Source: Planctomycetaceae bacterium (GTDB lineage: Bacteria > Planctomycetota > Planctomycetia > Pirellulales > Thermoguttaceae). Taken from it: a stretch of 8,742 nucleotides of DNA. How positions within the stretch are numbered: the stretch's first letter is position 1; the number at the start of each line of letters is the position of its first letter. The notes under the pieces are model-generated. The model ran no database searches. It saw nothing but the letters and a program-made list of their open reading frames with translations, and was not told where the DNA came from. The stretch lies in contig JAITDV010000194.1 in NCBI GenBank assembly GCA_031282385.1, positions 1-8,742 of the forward strand, given 5' to 3'. Of this stretch, positions 6,013-8,742 are shown one piece after another. The position numbers and the translations under genes are program-made.

Positions 6013-8112
6013 ATGACCAAGTACAATGTTTCGGACATTCGTAATATCGTTCTTTGCGGACACGGAGGTTCAGGTAAAACGACTCTTGCCGACGCAATAC
6101 TTAACGAAACGGGTATGGTCAAAAAACTGGCAAGTGTTGACGACGGGACAAGTATATGTGATTTCGATGAAGAAGAGAAGTTGCATAAATACACAATAGA
6201 ATCAAGCGTTATCCATTTTGAACACAATGGACAACTATTTAATTTGATCGATACTCCTGGCTATCCTGATTTTATAGGTCAGACAATCGGTGCAATTTGG
6301 GGAGTCGATACCGCAGCAATCGTGATCAACGCCTCCGCAGGAATCGAAGTAAACACCCGCCGCGTTTTCGCCGAAGCTAAAAAAGCAAATCTCGGACGAA
6401 TTATTGTCCTAAATAAAATGGATAGCGAAAACGTAGATTTCAAAAAATTAATCAAACTAATCCAAGATGTATTCGGAAACGAATGCGTACCGCTAAATGT
6501 TCCCATCGGACAAGGACACGATTTCAAAGGCGTAATAAGCACTCTCAACTTGCCCGCCAATACCGACGGCACTATTGAAGATCCGCAAAAATTACATGAA
6601 GCTTTGATCGAAACTATTGTTACCGCCGACGACGCCGTAATGGAAAAATACCTCGAAGGAAATTTGCCAACCCAAGAAGAAATCGCATCATTAATGAAAC
6701 AGGCAATTCTTGACGGAACTCTTGTACCGATAGTTTGCGTGTCGAGTAAAAACCATTGCGGTTTGAATGAACTGCTTGATCTGTTTTCAATATGTTGCCT
6801 GTCGCCCGATATGATTCAACGCAAAGCAAAAGACCAAAATGGAGACGAAATAATAATCAAAGCAGACCCTACAGCTCCGCTTATTGCGCAGGTTTTCAAA
6901 ACGCGTATTGATCCGTTTGTGCAAAAATTGAACTTTATCCGTATTCACAGTGGTACGATAAAAAATGGTCAGACTATACAAATCTCAACCGGACGCCGCG
7001 GTGTAAAAGTTGCGCAACTATTTCTAATGCAGGCAAACGAAACTAAACCAATCGACGAAGCAACTGCAGGAATGATCGTCGCTGTCGCCAAATCAGAAGA
7101 ACTTGTAACTTGTACATCTCTTGGTGATTTTGTGATGAATGATTTTCCTTTCCCTACTCCGATGGTCGGTCTTGCAGCTGCGCCAAAAAGTCGCGGAGAC
7201 GAAGCGAAGTTGTCCGGCGCTTTGGCAAAAATTACTCAGGAAGATTCTACTTTCGTCTGCCAACGTAACGAACAAACAAAACAATTGGTAATTACAGGAA
7301 TGAGTGAGTTGCATTTGCAGGTAATTCGTGAACGGTTGAAACGGCGGGATAAAGTCGAATTGGATACGAAAGAGCCGAAAATAGCATACCGCGAAACTAT
7401 CCAAACAAACGCTGACGGCATGTACAGACACAAAAAACAATCCGGCGGAGCAGGTCAGTTTGGCGAAGTACATATTAGAATGTTTCCATTCCCAAAAGGA
7501 ACAGACCCAGCAGAATTCGCCAACAATAAAGCACAATTCCCTTCTATGAAAGATTTCCATTACGACCCGGCAATAAATTTTCTTTGGATAGATTCAATTG
7601 TCGGCGGTGTTATACCATCAAATTTTTTCCCTGCTATTGAGAAAGGTTTCAAGGAAAGAATGAACAAGGGAGTTATTGCAGGTTATCAGGTGCAAGATGT
7701 TTGTGTAGAACTTTATCATGGTAAATATCATGATGTTGATTCAAATGAACACGCTTTCAAAACTGCCGGTTCAATGGCTTTCAAAGTAGTTTTCCAAAAA
7801 GCAAAACCATCTATTTTGGAACCAATAGTAAAAATGGAAATTACAGTACCGATGGCAAATGTTGGTGATGTAAACAGTGATTTACCAAATCGACGAGGCC
7901 GCCCGCTCGGAATGGAAGACGCAGGCGGAGGAATGCAAACAATCTCTGCCGAAGTACCTTTGGCCGAAGTTATGACATACAACCGAACTTTGGCAAGCAT
8001 AACAGGCGGACAAGGAAGTTACAGTATCGAATTCCTACGTTACGATGTAGTACCTGGCAACATTCAACAACAAATCATCGCCTCCGCAGAACTCGCCGAA
8101 GAAGAAGAGTAG
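6013..8112 (+). CDS. fusA: Elongation factor G-like translation GTPase (EF-G paralogue)
   Basis: 699 residues with the full five-domain EF-G architecture. The G domain (about 9-265) has P-loop GHGGSGKTT (16-24), DTPGYPDF (80-87), NKMD (134-137) and SSK (244-246). Domain II is about 285-370, III about 380-455, IV about 456-600 with KQSGGAGQFG (475-484) and YHDVDSNEHAFKTAGSMAFK (572-591), and V about 602-690, ending in an acidic tail. Canonical EF-G moves tRNAs and mRNA through the ribosome after peptide bond formation. Two features set this protein apart: switch I lacks the RGITI motif (it reads DDGTSICDFDEEEKLHKYTI), and the switch II histidine that promotes GTP hydrolysis is Tyr84. Both occur in EF-G-like/EF-G2 paralogues, at least one of which (mycobacterial EF-G2) is reported to lack ribosome-dependent GTPase activity. 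Its role may therefore not be ordinary translocation. The symbol denotes the family only. No rpsL, rpsG or tuf lies beside it. The start is supported by a strong ribosome binding site. Confidence 0.9.
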   Translation: MTKYNVSDIRNIVLCGHGGSGKTTLADAILNETGMVKKLASVDDGTSICDFDEEEKLHKYTIESSVIHFEHNGQLFNLIDTPGYPDFIGQTIGAIWGVDTAAIVINASAGIEVNTRRVFAEAKKANLGRIIVLNKMDSENVDFKKLIKLIQDVFGNECVPLNVPIGQGHDFKGVISTLNLPANTDGTIEDPQKLHEALIETIVTADDAVMEKYLEGNLPTQEEIASLMKQAILDGTLVPIVCVSSKNHCGLNELLDLFSICCLSPDMIQRKAKDQNGDEIIIKADPTAPLIAQVFKTRIDPFVQKLNFIRIHSGTIKNGQTIQISTGRRGVKVAQLFLMQANETKPIDEATAGMIVAVAKSEELVTCTSLGDFVMNDFPFPTPMVGLAAAPKSRGDEAKLSGALAKITQEDSTFVCQRNEQTKQLVITGMSELHLQVIRERLKRRDKVELDTKEPKIAYRETIQTNADGMYRHKKQSGGAGQFGEVHIRMFPFPKGTDPAEFANNKAQFPSMKDFHYDPAINFLWIDSIVGGVIPSNFFPAIEKGFKERMNKGVIAGYQVQDVCVELYHGKYHDVDSNEHAFKTAGSMAFKVVFQKAKPSILEPIVKMEITVPMANVGDVNSDLPNRRGRPLGMEDAGGGMQTISAEVPLAEVMTYNRTLASITGGQGSYSIEFLRYDVVPGNIQQQIIASAELAEEEE

Positions 8113-8442
8113 TAAAATTTCACCTCATTTGCTTGAAAATAACATTTCAACTAAAACAATTCAAAAAAATTTTTATTTGCAAACAAATTAACAAATTTTA
8201 AACCGCTCACACGTTAAATTTCCTGTAATTATTCAGATGCGGAAGTCAATTGTTTAGGAAAAGGAGTTAGGGGTTACGGAATAAACGAAGTAGACAAAAA
8301 CACTACATTCTAAAGTAAACAACCCTTATTCATCCAATTTCCATTAGTAGCAGACAACGCCAAAAATTCGCCCTTATGCACTTATTCTTTCAATGGTAAT
8401 ATCAAAAAAACATAAGGGCATAAGGACGCGTTAGGGGGGAAT
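8113..8442. other. Gene-free spacer after the EF-G-like gene
   Basis: About 330 bp with no supported gene. It contains an AT-rich tract (8150-8200), a truncated module start (8196-8224), and a perfect 9-bp inverted repeat GCCCTTATG (8370-8378) with CATAAGGGC (8411-8419) around a 32-nt loop. No U-tract follows the stem, so it is not a standard terminator, and no clear terminator of the EF-G-like gene was found. Confidence 0.4.
8196..8224 (+). repeat. Truncated module, 5' part only
   Basis: TTTTAAACCGCTCACAC followed by GTTAAATTTCCT matches the first ~29 bp of the module with only a few changes. After that, neither the internal hairpin, the promoter-like core nor the GARCAGT end can be found. 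It lies about 245 bp before a full copy in the same orientation. Confidence 0.45.
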
Positions 8443-8545
8443 TTTAAACTGTTCACACTCTAATTTCGTTTATCTTCGCCTGCTTATCTATCGAAAAGCA
8501 GGCTTTTACGTTCTTGAGTCCCGCAATTTATCGTACGAACAGTAC
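8443..8545 (+). repeat. Intergenic module copy 3, upstream of the secreted-protein gene
   Basis: The best-paired copy. ACTGTTC 8448-8454 with GAACAGT 8537-8543 is a perfect 7-bp inverted repeat. GCCTGCTT 8478-8485 with AAGCAGGC 8496-8503 is a perfect 8-bp stem with a 10-nt loop, followed by TTTT. The core is TTTACG 8505-8510, 18-nt spacer, TATCGT 8529-8534. It ends 31 bp before the ATG at 8577. Confidence 0.8.
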
Positions 8546-8564
8546 ATTTGTTAAAAATAAAATT

Positions 8565-8569
8565 GGAGG
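8565..8569 (+). promoter_or_regulatory. Ribosome binding site of the partial secreted-protein gene
   Basis: GGAGG lies seven bases before the ATG at 8577, a near-ideal Shine-Dalgarno. It fixes the start of a gene that is otherwise cut by the window edge. Confidence 0.8.
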
Positions 8570-8576
8570 TAAAAAT

Positions 8577-8742
8577 ATGATTTTGATTAAGAAATGTTTT
8601 TTTGTAACGTTAATTACTCTTGCAATAGTTATTCTTGCTAATTTTGCTATAGCTCAAAATAATCCGGCGCCGTCTAAACCTGAACCTAAAGTTCAACATA
8701 TTGCCGGTCTCAATGCGAAATTTATTGTTGCGCTAATTGATG
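8577..8742 (+). CDS. N-terminus of an exported protein with a Sec signal peptide (partial, runs off the right edge)
   Basis: Fifty-five codons are visible before the window ends. The peptide starts MILIKKCFFVTL: a short basic n-region (two lysines), then a hydrophobic core to about residue 23, then AIA at 24-26, a classic signal peptidase I site giving a mature start QNNPAPSKPEPK. The mature protein opens with a Pro/Lys-rich linker and continues VQHIAGLNAKFIVALID. The cysteine at residue 7 is too early and in the wrong context for a lipobox, so a lipoprotein is unlikely. The product is expected in the periplasm or outside the cell; its function cannot be told from this fragment. The start is well supported by GGAGG seven bases upstream, and a module copy ends 31 bp before it. 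Confidence 0.8.
   Translation, partial: MILIKKCFFVTLITLAIVILANFAIAQNNPAPSKPEPKVQHIAGLNAKFIVALID

Noticed and set aside
8370..8419. GCCCTTATG...CATAAGGGC hairpin as an intrinsic terminator
   Set aside because: The loop is 32 nt, no U-tract follows, and it is over 250 bp past the EF-G-like stop codon.

Overview
The window reads as chromosomal DNA from an AT-rich bacterium, most likely a planctomycete of Pirellulales type. This rests on remembered family resemblance, not a database search. The EF-G-like protein (P-loop GHGGSGKT, DTPGYPDF instead of DTPGHVDF, a long stretch around DDGTSICDFDEEEK), the holo-ACP synthase (AGRWAAKEAVLKALGTG, GIAWTDVEV) and the PrmC N-terminus (EKWTVGRLLNWTADF) all look like planctomycete versions. 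No tRNA, rRNA or CRISPR array was seen.

Layout. Bases 1-530 are gene-free and hold a nested repeat: a 15-bp inverted repeat closes 1-469, and a MITE with TA-flanked ends (104-350) sits inside it. prmC (531-1442, minus) follows. The 585-bp gap to the next gene contains a probable decayed copy of a regulatory repeat, a second MITE in opposite orientation (1685-1878) and a well-kept copy of a ~103-bp intergenic module (1897-1999). A large O-antigen ligase/polymerase-like membrane protein with a TPR-like tail (2028-4484, minus) has another copy of the module just upstream (4556-4674). After a palindromic spacer come acpS (4942-5331, minus), an AT-rich gene-free stretch, a third module copy (5735-5838), the EF-G-like gene (6013-8112, plus), a spacer with a truncated module (8196-8224), a fourth module copy (8443-8545), and the start of a secreted protein running off the right edge (from 8577).

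The genes are unrelated housekeeping or envelope functions: release-factor methylation, polysaccharide ligation or polymerisation, acyl-carrier-protein activation, a translation GTPase paralogue and an exported protein. They look like separate transcription units. What links them is the recurring module. Four full copies share a 7-bp closing inverted repeat (ACTGTTC...GARCAGT), an internal 8-bp stem with a constant 10-nt loop, and a promoter-like TTTACG-18 nt-TATAGT core. Three of the four sit 30-175 bp upstream of a start codon and point at that gene. This module is the best candidate here for an undescribed element: a portable promoter or terminator-promoter cassette, a structured leader RNA, or a small non-autonomous mobile repeat.
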